Part shown: piece after piece, positions 52,268 through 60,196 of the stretch
Layout: every line of letters starts with the position of its first letter
Position numbering within the stretch: the stretch's first letter is position 1
Source: Mesorhizobium sp.
GTDB lineage: Bacteria > Pseudomonadota > Alphaproteobacteria > Rhizobiales > Rhizobiaceae
Length of the DNA stretch: 64,000 nt
Direction: 5' to 3'
Assembly (NCBI GenBank): GCA_004017275.1
Contig: SAKE01000024.1
Span: forward strand, 18,392 to 82,391
Made by a program: the position numbers and the translations under genes
Notes under the pieces: model-generated
What the model saw: the letters and a program-made list of their open reading frames with translations, nothing else
Database searches by the model: none
Told to the model about the DNA's origin: nothing

Positions 52268-53026
52268 TCAGGGCTGCCGCAGGTGGCAGCCGGCTCGCCG
52301 CTTCTGTTCCAAATACTCGTCGACAAGCTGGCGGTAACGCACCTTGCCGAAGCTCGGAAAGTGGCCGCCATGCACGACCGAGACGTCGAGGTCGCGCAGG
52401 CGCATGAGCGTCGCCATGTAATCTGATATGTCCGAATGGTAGACGTCGTCGATCAGCGGGCCGTCATAGATGATGTCGCCGGATAACAGGATGCCCGTCC
52501 TGTTTTCGTAGAGCGCGATGCCGCCGGGCGAATGGCCGGGCGTGTGGATCACCTCGAAGGCACGGTCGCCGAGATCGACGACATCGCCATGCGCGAGCAA
52601 ACGGCTGGCGGGTGCGGGCAAAATGCCATAGCGCGCCGTGTCCCAGCCCTGCGGCATGCCATCGAACATCTCGTCGGTCGCATAGGTGCCGGCCGCCGTC
52701 CATTCGTTGCGCGGATCGGCGAGGATGGCGGCCTCGGCGGCGTGTACGCACCGCTCGGGAAATTCATGGTGGCAGCCGATATGGTCGAAATGCGTGTGGC
52801 TGGCGACGCAAGTCAGCTTTCGCTCGCTCACCAGCGGCACGTGACGCCGGAGGCTGAAATGGCCAAGGCCGGTGTCGAAGAGGAGATCGCGGTCGCGGCC
52901 GCGCACATGCCACATATTGCAGCGGAAGAACGGCTTTATCCACGGCTCGTGGATCAGCGTGACACCATCGCTCATGCGGATGGTTTCATACCAGTCTGGG
53001 GCGTCGATGACCGCAAGCGTGCCCAT
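52268..53026 (-). CDS. Metallo-beta-lactamase-fold hydrolase
   Basis: The 252-residue protein has the metal-binding motif THFDHIG (as SHTHFDHIGCHHEF), HTPGHSPGGIALYE and GDIIYDGPL, plus a C-terminal VVHGGHFPSFG. The start at 53026 is chosen since an earlier ATG at 53083 overlaps the ATPase gene. It is the last gene of the Pot-like operon. Substrate is unknown; a lactone or thioester related to the imported compound is possible. Confidence 0.85.
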   Translation of the reverse strand: MGTLAVIDAPDWYETIRMSDGVTLIHEPWIKPFFRCNMWHVRGRDRDLLFDTGLGHFSLRRHVPLVSERKLTCVASHTHFDHIGCHHEFPERCVHAAEAAILADPRNEWTAAGTYATDEMFDGMPQGWDTARYGILPAPASRLLAHGDVVDLGDRAFEVIHTPGHSPGGIALYENRTGILLSGDIIYDGPLIDDVYHSDISDYMATLMRLRDLDVSVVHGGHFPSFGKVRYRQLVDEYLEQKRRAGCHLRQP

Positions 53027-53046
53027 TCTCAATCCGTCAGAAAAGT

Positions 53047-54111
53047 TCAGTGTGTCAGCAGGATGATCTGATCGGTATCGCATGAAACGGCAACCATGTC
53101 GCCCGGCCGGACGGTGGCTGTCGCAGGCAGCCTGGCAATGAAGTGAAGCGATGGGTCTTCGACTGATACTGCGAGCACGCGCTTGAAGCTGCCCTGGAAA
53201 ACGACGTCGCTCACCTCAACCGTGCCGAGCTTGACGCTACCGCCGGTTTCGCCGAACACAAGGTGCTCCGGCCGTATGGCCAGCACAACCGCGGAGCCCA
53301 CTGGCAGCGCGCCGGGCAGCGAAACCGGCCCGACCGGCGTCGCGACGGTGTTTGTCCTCTCCTTTGCCTGCGTGACTGTGCCGGCAAGGATCGTGCTTTC
53401 GCCCATGAAGGTGGCGGAAAAGCACGTCGCGGGCCGCGCATAGACACGCTCGGGCGGACCTTCATCCTCGATGCGCCCGTCATTCATCACCACGCAATGG
53501 TCGGCCAGCGCCATGGCTTCTTCCTGGTCGTGGGTGACATGGATGAAGGCGGTGCCGACGCGCTTCTGGATCGCTTTCAATTCATCCTGCATCTGCCGGC
53601 GCAATTTGAGGTCGAGCGCGCCGAGCGGCTCATCGAGCAACAGCACCGCCGGTTCGATCACCAGCGCCCGCGCCAGCGCCACGCGCTGCCGCTGACCACC
53701 GGAGAGCTGGTGCGGCTTCTTGTCGAAGGCGGCGGCCAAGCCGACCAGCGCCAGCGCCTCGCGTGCCTTTGCGGCGCGTGTCGTGCCGTCGACGCCCTGC
53801 ATGCGCAGGCCGAAGCCGACATTGCCGCCGACGCTCATATGCGGGAACAGGGCATAGTCCTGGAACACCGTCGTCGTCGGGCGCTTGGCCGGCGGCACCG
53901 AGGTGCAGTCCTCGCCACGGATGAACACCTTGCCTTCGCTGGGGGTGACGAAGCCGCCCAGAATGGACAAGAGCGTCGTCTTGCCGGACCCGGACGGCCC
54001 GAGCAGGATCGTATAGCTGCCCGGCTCGATCCGCAGCGAGACATCCTTCAGCACGGTGTGCTGGCCGAAGCGATGCGAGACACTGCTGATGTCGACGAGG
54101 GGCGCGCTCAT
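53047..54111 (-). CDS. Polyamine-type ABC transporter, ATP-binding protein (PotA-like)
   Basis: The 354-residue protein has Walker A GPSGSGKTT, Q-loop TVFQDYALFPHMSV, signature LSGGQRQRVALARAL, Walker B VLLLDEPLGALD and the H-loop in FIHVTHDQEEAMAL. The C-terminal 110 residues are a TOBE-type domain. Its start overlaps the stop of the following permease gene's neighbour by four bases (54108-54111). It energises the transporter at 54108-55743. Confidence 0.95.
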   Translation of the reverse strand: MSAPLVDISSVSHRFGQHTVLKDVSLRIEPGSYTILLGPSGSGKTTLLSILGGFVTPSEGKVFIRGEDCTSVPPAKRPTTTVFQDYALFPHMSVGGNVGFGLRMQGVDGTTRAAKAREALALVGLAAAFDKKPHQLSGGQRQRVALARALVIEPAVLLLDEPLGALDLKLRRQMQDELKAIQKRVGTAFIHVTHDQEEAMALADHCVVMNDGRIEDEGPPERVYARPATCFSATFMGESTILAGTVTQAKERTNTVATPVGPVSLPGALPVGSAVVLAIRPEHLVFGETGGSVKLGTVEVSDVVFQGSFKRVLAVSVEDPSLHFIARLPATATVRPGDMVAVSCDTDQIILLTH

Positions 54112-54890
54112 GCCGGCTTTCTCCGCAGCAATGTCAGTTCAAAAAACACCACCAGCACGATGGAGACGGCGAAGACCAGCGAGCCGACCGCATTGGTCTT
54201 CGGGTTGAGGCCGGAACGCAGCAGGTTCCAGATTTCGACCGGCAGCGTGGTGTCGAAGCGGGTGAGCAGGAAGGAGATCACGAACTCGTCCCAGGAGAAG
54301 GTCATCGACAGGAAGAAGCCGGCGAAGATGGCCGGCGCCATGACCGGCACGGTGATCAACAGCAGCACCTTCCATTCCGGCGCGCCGAGGTCGCGCGCGG
54401 CGCGCTCGATGTTGATCTGGTGGTCGCCCATCTGGCTGTAGATGATGGCAAAGCACAGCGGCAGGTTGATCACGACATGGCCGATGCCGGCGGCAAGCAA
54501 GGATTTCGGCACGCCGGCCCAGTTGAACAGCACGAGCAGCCCCATGCCGATGATGAGATAGCTGACCGTCAGCGGCAGCGTGATCAGCCCGCGCAGCAGG
54601 CCGGAGCCGGGCAGGACAAACCGCGCAAAGCCCCAGGCGGAGAGGAAGCCGAGCGTGACGGCGGCGAGCGACGAGATGGACGCCACCAGCAGCGAATTGA
54701 CCAGCGCCGAGGTCAGCCTGACATCGGAGAGCACCGCATCATACCAGCGCAGCGATGGGCCGGTGAAGGGCGGGATCGGGAACGACGTCGCCTGCAGCGA
54801 AAACAGCACCAGCACGACAACCGGCAGGAAGATGAAGCCATAGACGGCGATCGCGTAGAGCCAGGAGGCGATGCGGACAATCCTGCGCAT
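54108..54890 (-). CDS. Polyamine-type ABC transporter permease (PotC/PotI-like)
   Basis: The 260-residue protein has six membrane helices and the permease EAA loop in ERAARDLGAPEWKVLLLITVPVMAP. The first helix is YAIAVYGFIFLPVVVLVLFS. It pairs with the permease at 54892, whose stop lies one base away. Both lie in the operon of the ATPase and binding protein. Confidence 0.93.
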   Translation of the reverse strand: MRRIVRIASWLYAIAVYGFIFLPVVVLVLFSLQATSFPIPPFTGPSLRWYDAVLSDVRLTSALVNSLLVASISSLAAVTLGFLSAWGFARFVLPGSGLLRGLITLPLTVSYLIIGMGLLVLFNWAGVPKSLLAAGIGHVVINLPLCFAIIYSQMGDHQINIERAARDLGAPEWKVLLLITVPVMAPAIFAGFFLSMTFSWDEFVISFLLTRFDTTLPVEIWNLLRSGLNPKTNAVGSLVFAVSIVLVVFFELTLLRRKPA

Positions 54891-54891
54891 A

Positions 54892-55743
54892 TCAGGCCCG
54901 CTCGATCTTCAGCCAGCGAGCGCAGGCGAGGTAGGCGATGGTAACCACCGCCATCAGGATGATCGACAGCGCCGAGGCCAGCGGGAAATCGCCGCGCCGG
55001 CCGATCTGCATCATCACCAGTTGCGGCATCAGCAGCTCGTTGTTGCCGCCCAGGATCTGCGGCGTGATGTAGTCGCCGATGCACAGCACGAAGGTGAGGA
55101 AGGCGCCGACCATGATGCCGGGCAAGGTCAGCGGCAGCACGACATCCAGGAAGGTGCGCACCGGCCCGGCGCCGAGATCGGCGGCGGCCTTGCGGTAGCT
55201 TGGGCTCAACTGCTTGAGGTTGGCAAAGATGGTCAGCGTCAACAGCATGACGAAGAAATGCACGAAGCCGGTGACGGTGGCGAAACGCGTGTTGGCGAGC
55301 TGCAGCGGCTCGCTGATGAGGCCGGAGCCGGTCAGCGCCCGGTTGATGACGCCGTTTTGCGCCAGCACCAGCAGCCAGGAATAGGAGCGCACGACATAGG
55401 AGGTCCAGAACGGCAGCACGGCCAGCATCAGCGCCAGCCTTTGCCAGCGCTCCGGCACCTGTTCGGCGAGGATCCAGGCAAAGGGATAGGCAAGCAGCAC
55501 CGAGATCACTGTGACGATCGCGGTCACCTCAAGCGAATTCACCATCGCCTGCCAGTAGGAAGGGTTGGTGAAGAACTGGCTGTAGTTGGACGCCGTGAAG
55601 CCGCCGCCCTCATGCGCCGTCAGGCTGGAAAACCCCATGGCGATGAAGGGCAGCACGAAGAACAGCAGCGTCCAGCCGAGCGCCGGCGTGACCAGCGCCC
55701 AGGGCAGGGCACGGGCATGACCATTATTTGCCGAGGTGCTCAT
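54892..55743 (-). CDS. Polyamine-type ABC transporter permease (PotB/PotH-like)
   Basis: The 283-residue protein has about six helices; the EAA loop is KAAADLGAGPVRTFLDVVLPLTLPG. The N-terminus LPWALVTPALGWTLLFFVLPFIAM is typical of PotB/PotH. It precedes the PotC-like permease and follows the binding-protein gene by 12 bases. Confidence 0.93.
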   Translation of the reverse strand: MSTSANNGHARALPWALVTPALGWTLLFFVLPFIAMGFSSLTAHEGGGFTASNYSQFFTNPSYWQAMVNSLEVTAIVTVISVLLAYPFAWILAEQVPERWQRLALMLAVLPFWTSYVVRSYSWLLVLAQNGVINRALTGSGLISEPLQLANTRFATVTGFVHFFVMLLTLTIFANLKQLSPSYRKAAADLGAGPVRTFLDVVLPLTLPGIMVGAFLTFVLCIGDYITPQILGGNNELLMPQLVMMQIGRRGDFPLASALSIILMAVVTIAYLACARWLKIERA

Positions 55744-55755
55744 GAGCGTATCTGC

Positions 55756-56835
55756 TCATTTCGCCTGCAGCATTTCGGTCCACATGTCCTGCATCTTCTT
55801 GTCGAGATCGGCGTTCGGCGCCGGATAGGCCTGGGCACGCGCCAGGAAGCCCGGCTGCTCGTCGAAGCGCAGGACTTTCTTCTGGTCGTCGGTGAGTGCT
55901 GCCTTGGTGTTGGCCGGCATGCCCCAATAGCAGGAGGAGGTGGCAAGCCGCGCCTGGCCCTCCGGGCTCATAATGTACTGGATGAACTTCAGCGCCATGT
56001 CCTTATTCTTGGAGTCCTTGAACATGGCCAGCGACTGCGACCACAGAATCGCACCCTCCTTGGGGATCGAGAAGTCGAGCGCCGGGTTCTCCTTGGCCAG
56101 CCCCGCCGTCACCCATTCGCCGCCGCCGACCAGTATGTCGACCTCTCCGGTCGCCAGCGCCGTCTGACTGGCGGTCACTTCGCCGACCAGCTTGGCATTG
56201 GCCTTCATCTTCAAGAGCTCGTCCTTGAGCGCGGGCAGGTCGGCTTCGGTGAGATCGGCCGTCTTCTTGCCGATGGCGAGCGCGGCCATGCCGATGACCG
56301 GCAGGTAATAGTCGTAGATGGCGACCTTGCCCTTGTACTTGTCGCCGGTCAGCGCTGCCATCGACTGCATGTCGGCCGGGTCGACCTTGGTCTTGTTGTA
56401 GCCGATCGTGTTGTAGCCAAACTTTTCGGTGATGCCGTAGCGCTTGCCACCGACGACGGTGGAGCCGTCCATCTTCACCTGCGCAAACAGATCGGCCAAC
56501 GGCAGTTTGTCTTCCGGCAGCGGCTCGAACAGGCCCTTTTCGACACCGCGCGGCACATCGATGCTGTCGATCACCATCACGTCCCAGTCGCCAGGCTGCG
56601 ACTGTTCGACGATGGCGAGGCCAGCACCCGTGCCCTCGAATTCCTTGACGTTGACCTTGACGCCATTGGCCTCCTCGAAGGGCTGCAGCAGCGCCGGATC
56701 AGCATGATCGCACCAGATCAGCGCGTTGAGGTCGGCGGCTTGCGCGCCCGTCGCAAGCAGCAGCGCCGCGGCTGCGGTCGCCGCGCGCAAATGGGTCTTC
56801 AGGATGGAAAGCGGATTGCTGGCTTTAGCGGACAT
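55756..56835 (-). CDS. Polyamine-type extracellular solute-binding protein
   Basis: The 359-residue protein starts at ATG 56835 with AGGGGGA about eight bases upstream. A signal peptide ends near AQAAD (residue 35). DLNALIWCDHADPALLQPFEEANGVKV and LFEPLPEDKLPLADLFAQV resemble PotD-type binding proteins, as does GYNTIGYNKTKV. It is the first gene of the four-component transporter and the nearest to the tandem palindromes at 56873. Confidence 0.92.
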   Translation of the reverse strand: MSAKASNPLSILKTHLRAATAAAALLLATGAQAADLNALIWCDHADPALLQPFEEANGVKVNVKEFEGTGAGLAIVEQSQPGDWDVMVIDSIDVPRGVEKGLFEPLPEDKLPLADLFAQVKMDGSTVVGGKRYGITEKFGYNTIGYNKTKVDPADMQSMAALTGDKYKGKVAIYDYYLPVIGMAALAIGKKTADLTEADLPALKDELLKMKANAKLVGEVTASQTALATGEVDILVGGGEWVTAGLAKENPALDFSIPKEGAILWSQSLAMFKDSKNKDMALKFIQYIMSPEGQARLATSSCYWGMPANTKAALTDDQKKVLRFDEQPGFLARAQAYPAPNADLDKKMQDMWTEMLQAK

Positions 56836-56872
56836 CGAGTGTTCCCCCTTGCCTTTGTGGCTTCTTGCAAAA

Positions 56873-56902
56873 AATTGAACCAATTCTAAAATTGAGTCAA
56901 TT
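56873..56902. promoter_or_regulatory. Tandem palindromic operator between transporter and TetR gene
   Basis: AATTGAACCAATT (56873-56885) and AATTGAGTCAATT (56890-56902) are two near-palindromic copies 17 bases apart, in the 91-base spacer of the divergent binding-protein and TetR genes. They are the probable binding site of the TetR protein at 56927, controlling both directions. Confidence 0.7.
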
Positions 56903-56926
56903 CTGATTTTGTGGCAAGAGGCTGAT

Positions 56927-57541
56927 ATGAGCGGATTGCGGGCAAGGCAAAAGGCGGACCGGCACCGCCGCATCATCGAGGCGGCGGCGGAACTGTTTCG
57001 CGAGGCCGGCTATGAAGGCGCCAAGATCGAGGCGATCGCCGCCCAGGCCGAGGTCTCGGTCGGCACGATCTACAATTACTACGAGAACAAGGGCGACATC
57101 CTCGGCGCCATCGTCTCGCTGGAGGTCAACGAGGTGCTCAATGCCGGGCAGGGCGTCGTCGCCAGGCCGCCGGCCAATGTCGGCGACGCGCTGGACACGC
57201 TGATCGGCATCTATATCGAGCACTCGCTGCACTATCTCAGCAAGGAGATGTGGCGGCAGGCGATGGCAATCTCGACGCAACTGCCCGACAGCCCGTTCGG
57301 CCAGGCCTATACCGCGCTCGACCGCGCGCTGACCGAACAGATCCGCGCGCTGATCGCGCGGCTGCAGGAGATTGGGCTGGTGCGGCAGGACATTGACGGC
57401 GCGGCGCTCGGCGAACTGATCTTCAACAACATGAACATGATGTTCATCGAATTCGTGAAGCGCGACGCGGCCAAGATACCGGAACTGCGCGCGGCGATAC
57501 GGCGGCAGAATAGGATACTGGTGGCGGCGATTGCGGTGTGA
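56927..57541 (+). CDS. TetR/AcrR-family regulator
   Basis: The 204-residue protein begins MSGLRARQKADRHRRIIEAAAELF and has the helix-turn-helix YEGAKIEAIAAQAEVSVGTIYNYYENKGDIL. The C-terminal ligand domain has HSLHYLSKEMWRQAMAIS. The ATG at 56927 is chosen over a GTG six codons upstream. It is divergent from the transporter operon and likely its repressor. Confidence 0.9.
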   Translation: MSGLRARQKADRHRRIIEAAAELFREAGYEGAKIEAIAAQAEVSVGTIYNYYENKGDILGAIVSLEVNEVLNAGQGVVARPPANVGDALDTLIGIYIEHSLHYLSKEMWRQAMAISTQLPDSPFGQAYTALDRALTEQIRALIARLQEIGLVRQDIDGAALGELIFNNMNMMFIEFVKRDAAKIPELRAAIRRQNRILVAAIAV

Positions 57542-57665
57542 GACGTCAGGAGCAGGCAGGAGAAAGCGTCGCTTCCGCATAAGACCTGGTTTCAGATGCC
57601 GCTCGCCTCTTGAGTTGAATATAAAACCTGATACAACTTATGGGGGTATAAACGGGGAGGGGTAA

Positions 57666-58235
57666 ATGGGGACGTTTTCTATCTGGCATTGGGCGATCTT
57701 GCTGCTGTTGATCGGCGTGCCTGTTTTCTTCGCTGTTCGATCAGCCGCGAAGCCGTCACGCATTCCCGGGGCTCTTGTGGGCTTCGGCGGCTGGTTGATG
57801 CTGCTGGCTATCGGTCAGACGTTGTCACCGCTGCGCACTCTCGCCGACTTCGCCAATTCGGCCGACGGCTACCAGCAACTCATGACCCTCTCAAATGGCC
57901 CGCTGGCGGTGTATGGCGAGGTTGCCCTCAATCTGGCATTTCTGGCGCTTCAGCTGGTGGTGCTCGTTTCGATGCTGCGGCGAAGCCACCGCTTTCCGCA
58001 ATTGTTTCTGCTCCAGTGGCTCGCCATCCCTGTCGTTTTCGTCCTGGACACGATCTGGGTTGCGTCAGTTCTGGGCGTTCCGGTGAGCCTGGTGCTCGCA
58101 GGCGATGCGCTGGTGACCCCCATAGTCTCGTTTGTGCTGACAGGGCTCTGGGTCGCTTATGTCTACAAGTCGGTCAGGGTGCGGAACACGTTCACCAGGG
58201 CTGGGGCATCCGCCCAGGTTGCGAGCGCGTCATAG
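57666..58235 (+). CDS. DUF2569-type membrane protein
   Basis: The 189-residue protein has four hydrophobic segments. The RIPGALVGFGGWLMLLAIGQTLSPLRTLADF segment, with GGWL, is typical of DUF2569. The C-terminus has LTGLWVAYVYKSVRVRNTF. The ATG follows GGGGAGGGG by about four bases. Function is unknown. It is monocistronic, upstream of the tRNA on the opposite strand. Confidence 0.75.
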   Translation: MGTFSIWHWAILLLLIGVPVFFAVRSAAKPSRIPGALVGFGGWLMLLAIGQTLSPLRTLADFANSADGYQQLMTLSNGPLAVYGEVALNLAFLALQLVVLVSMLRRSHRFPQLFLLQWLAIPVVFVLDTIWVASVLGVPVSLVLAGDALVTPIVSFVLTGLWVAYVYKSVRVRNTFTRAGASAQVASAS

Positions 58236-58345
58236 AAGACTGCAAAAATACTTGGACTGTGAGGGCTCTCAACCGTTCCCGATTGGAAACTGGTGCTCTT
58301 AAGCGGTGAGAGCTCGAACCAGCGACAGTCCTACCGAGCTTCGGG

Positions 58346-58421
58346 TGGTGCCCCCGGACGGAATCGAACCGCCGACCTTCGGTTTACAAAACCGCTGCTC
58401 TACCAGCTGAGCTACAAGGGC
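58346..58421 (-). tRNA. tRNA-Thr (anticodon TGT)
   Basis: The 76-base minus-strand sequence starts GCCCTTGTAGCTCAG, has the D-loop AGCTGGTAGAGC, the anticodon loop TTTGTAA with TGT, GGTTCGATTCC in the T-arm and encoded CCA. The acceptor stem pairs with G-U wobbles. It reads ACA and, by wobble, other threonine codons. No repeat of its 3' end is seen nearby. Confidence 0.95.
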
Positions 58422-58575
58422 ACGGCGCTCCGGTTAGCATATTTGTTGCGCCAGTAAAGACAAAACTCCGTTTTTCCCGGCATGCCGCATGGGCCGTCGG
58501 GGAGGGCATCCTGAAAAGCGCCGGATTGCTTCCTACATTGAGGGAAGGTGCAATCGCTTAGCGCAGGGGTGTCGC

Positions 58576-58743
58576 ATGATCAGATTTGTCATCATTCTCC
58601 CGATCATCTTCGTGGCCTGGATGCTGCTGGTGAAGATCATCAGCGATGTGAAGAAGGCCAATGTCGACTGGACCGGCGTCACCACCATCATCGGCTTCAT
58701 CGCGCTGGCCTTCTGGCTGCGCCATGTGACGGGGATGGGGTGA
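58576..58743 (+). CDS. Small membrane protein
   Basis: The 55-residue protein has two hydrophobic stretches, FVIILPIIFVAWMLLVKII and TTIIGFIALAFWL, joined by a charged linker (DVKKANVDWTG). It begins at an ATG after GCAGGGGTGTCGC. Such short two-helix proteins are frequent in rhizobia and uncharacterised. A repeat array begins right after the stop. Confidence 0.6.
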   Translation: MIRFVIILPIIFVAWMLLVKIISDVKKANVDWTGVTTIIGFIALAFWLRHVTGMG

Positions 58744-58754
58744 GGGGAGCGAAT

Positions 58755-58875
58755 AGCGAATAGTGAGTAGTGAGTAGTGAGTAGTGAGTAGTGAGTGGCA
58801 ACGATTGGTACGTGGCGTTCCTGCCTTTCCCACTCGCTATTCGCTACTCACTATTCGCTACTCACTATTCGCTCG
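58755..58875. repeat. TAGTGAG tandem array with inverted counterpart
   Basis: Five copies of TAGTGAG lie at 58761-58795, preceded by GAATAGCGAA units. After a 34-base spacer the complementary motif (CTCACTATTCGCTA type) recurs at 58830-58875. The two halves form an imperfect large inverted repeat. It is intergenic, without a coding role. Confidence 0.8.
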
Positions 58876-58986
58876 GGCCAAAGGCCCGCAAAAAATCTTC
58901 TCGCCCCCTCGAACCTTTTCCCACGCCGCGCCGACTGATCTCCAGAGGCGAATGGGTCGCCTCGATCAAGGATCCAGGAGATCATC

Positions 58987-59193
58987 ATGTTCAAGCGCAC
59001 TCTCACCTCAGGCCTCGTCGCCATTTTCGTCGCCACCGGCGCGCTCGCCGGCACTGTCGGCACGTCGTCCGCCCACGGCATGCACGGCCATCATCATCAC
59101 CACCATCACAAGCACTTCAAGAAGTTCTGGTGGAAGCACTACAACCACCACCATCATCACCACAGGCACGGCAGGGTGATCATTTTCCTTTGA
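58987..59193 (+). CDS. Small secreted histidine-rich protein
   Basis: The 68-residue protein has an N-terminal signal peptide ending near SSA (residue 29). The mature part contains HHHHHHH, a KHFKKFWWKHY segment and HHHHHHRH, 24 histidines or so in total, which implies metal binding (Ni, Zn or Cu). It shares N-terminus and leader with the gene at 59821. A terminator follows. Confidence 0.75.
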   Translation: MFKRTLTSGLVAIFVATGALAGTVGTSSAHGMHGHHHHHHHKHFKKFWWKHYNHHHHHHRHGRVIIFL

Positions 59194-59212
59194 TGGAGGA
59201 ACCCATTCTTCC

Positions 59213-59239
59213 AAAAGGGCGGCTTCGGCCGCCCTTTTT
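59213..59239 (+). terminator. Rho-independent terminator after the His-rich gene
   Basis: GGGCGGC-TTCG-GCCGCCC followed by TTTTTG, at 20 bases beyond the stop, is a textbook hairpin with a UUCG loop. Confidence 0.93.
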
Positions 59240-59743
59240 GCGTTTGGCGATCATCTTGTGAAGTGGGACGGCAAAGCTAGCGATCTCCCGCAAGCTATGG
59301 CATGCACACATTTCCAAGCAACTGGTCGTTGGCGATAGGGTGCATGGCAGCTTGGCGCATGCATTGTCTTATGCGGCGCTGGTCGACCCCCACTCCGTCT
59401 CGGCTTCGCCGAGCCACCTCTCCCCCGATCGACGGGGTAGAGGAAAGGCGCCAAGCTTTTGCCGTCAACGCTCGTCCAGCAACGCTCCTTTCCTTTCCCT
59501 CCGGAGGGGGGAAAGGTGGCGCTGCGAAGCAGCGACGGATTGGGGGAACCACGTGGCAATCAGGCCTCAGGCCGATCAGTCACCCCAGTCACAGCAGATA
59601 TGTGCATAGCGTAGCCCCCCGTAAGGGGTCCGTAAGGGGGGGATTGGCCGCATCAACGCCCTCGCCAAGCTCTTGCAGGTCGCCGCCCGCACGACCTCGG
59701 CCCAGGATCCAAGCCGGCTCCAGAAAAATCGAAAAAAGATTCG
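59240..59743. other. Non-coding stretch with intergenic repeat-like sequence
   Basis: The 500 bases hold no likely gene. GC-rich blocks such as CCTTTCCTTTCCCTCCGGAGGGGGGAAAGG (shown here only in part: 59488-59517) and CCCCCCGTAAGGGG around 59613-59645 look like dispersed rhizobial intergenic repeats. The open frames across it are shadows. Confidence 0.6.
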
Positions 59744-59820
59744 AACCTTTTTCCTGGCCGGAACGACTGATGATCAAGAGGCGGATGGATCGCCTCGGTC
59801 AACGAAGCAAGGAGATCGTC

Positions 59821-60129
59821 ATGTTCAAGAACACACTCGTTTCCGGCCTCATCGCCACCGCCGTCGCCGCCACCGCGCTGGTCGGCACCGTCCAGCCCTC
59901 GGCCGCCCACAGCCATCACCACAATCGCGAAATCGGTATCGGCATTGCCGCCGGCGTCGGTGGCTTCGTCCTCGGCAGCCTGCTCTCGCAGCAGCCGCGT
60001 ACCGTCTATGTCGATGAAGACGGTGGTTCGTGGCACGTCCGCCGCTGCTACGATCGTTACGCCAGCTACGACGTGGACTCCGACACCTATGTCGGCCACG
60101 ACGGCTATCGTCACTACTGCCGGCTCTGA
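59821..60129 (+). CDS. BA14K-like secreted protein
   Basis: The 102-residue protein has a signal peptide ending SAAH (residue 29), one hydrophobic segment (IGIGIAAGVGGFVLGSLL) and the BA14K C-terminus WHVRRCYDRYASYDVDSDTYVGHDGYRHYC, with two cysteines. In Brucella, BA14K is an immunoreactive lectin-like protein. It is a paralogue of the gene at 58987: both begin MFK-T-SGL and share a leader with a stem-loop. Confidence 0.85.
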   Translation: MFKNTLVSGLIATAVAATALVGTVQPSAAHSHHHNREIGIGIAAGVGGFVLGSLLSQQPRTVYVDEDGGSWHVRRCYDRYASYDVDSDTYVGHDGYRHYCRL

Positions 60130-60154
60130 GAGGAGGTGGCGTTTCACTCAGCTG

Positions 60155-60185
60155 AAAAGAGGGGCGTCCCCGCCGCCCCTCTTTT
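60155..60185. terminator. Bidirectional terminator
   Basis: AAAAGAGGGGCG (60155-60166) pairs perfectly with 60174-60185. A/T tracts on both arms make it suitable for both the BA14K gene (plus) and the IclR gene (minus). Confidence 0.9.
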
Positions 60186-60196
60186 CGCTGTTCGTC

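Noticed and set aside
54871..56889. 672-codon plus-strand open frame
   Set aside because: It is antisense to the permease and binding-protein genes of the Pot-like operon.
58346..58421. tRNA-Thr as an attachment site for an island
   Set aside because: I saw no repeat of the tRNA 3' end elsewhere in the window and no integrase nearby.
58755..58875. CRISPR-like array
   Set aside because: The seven-base units have no spacers and are mirrored, and there are no cas genes in the window.
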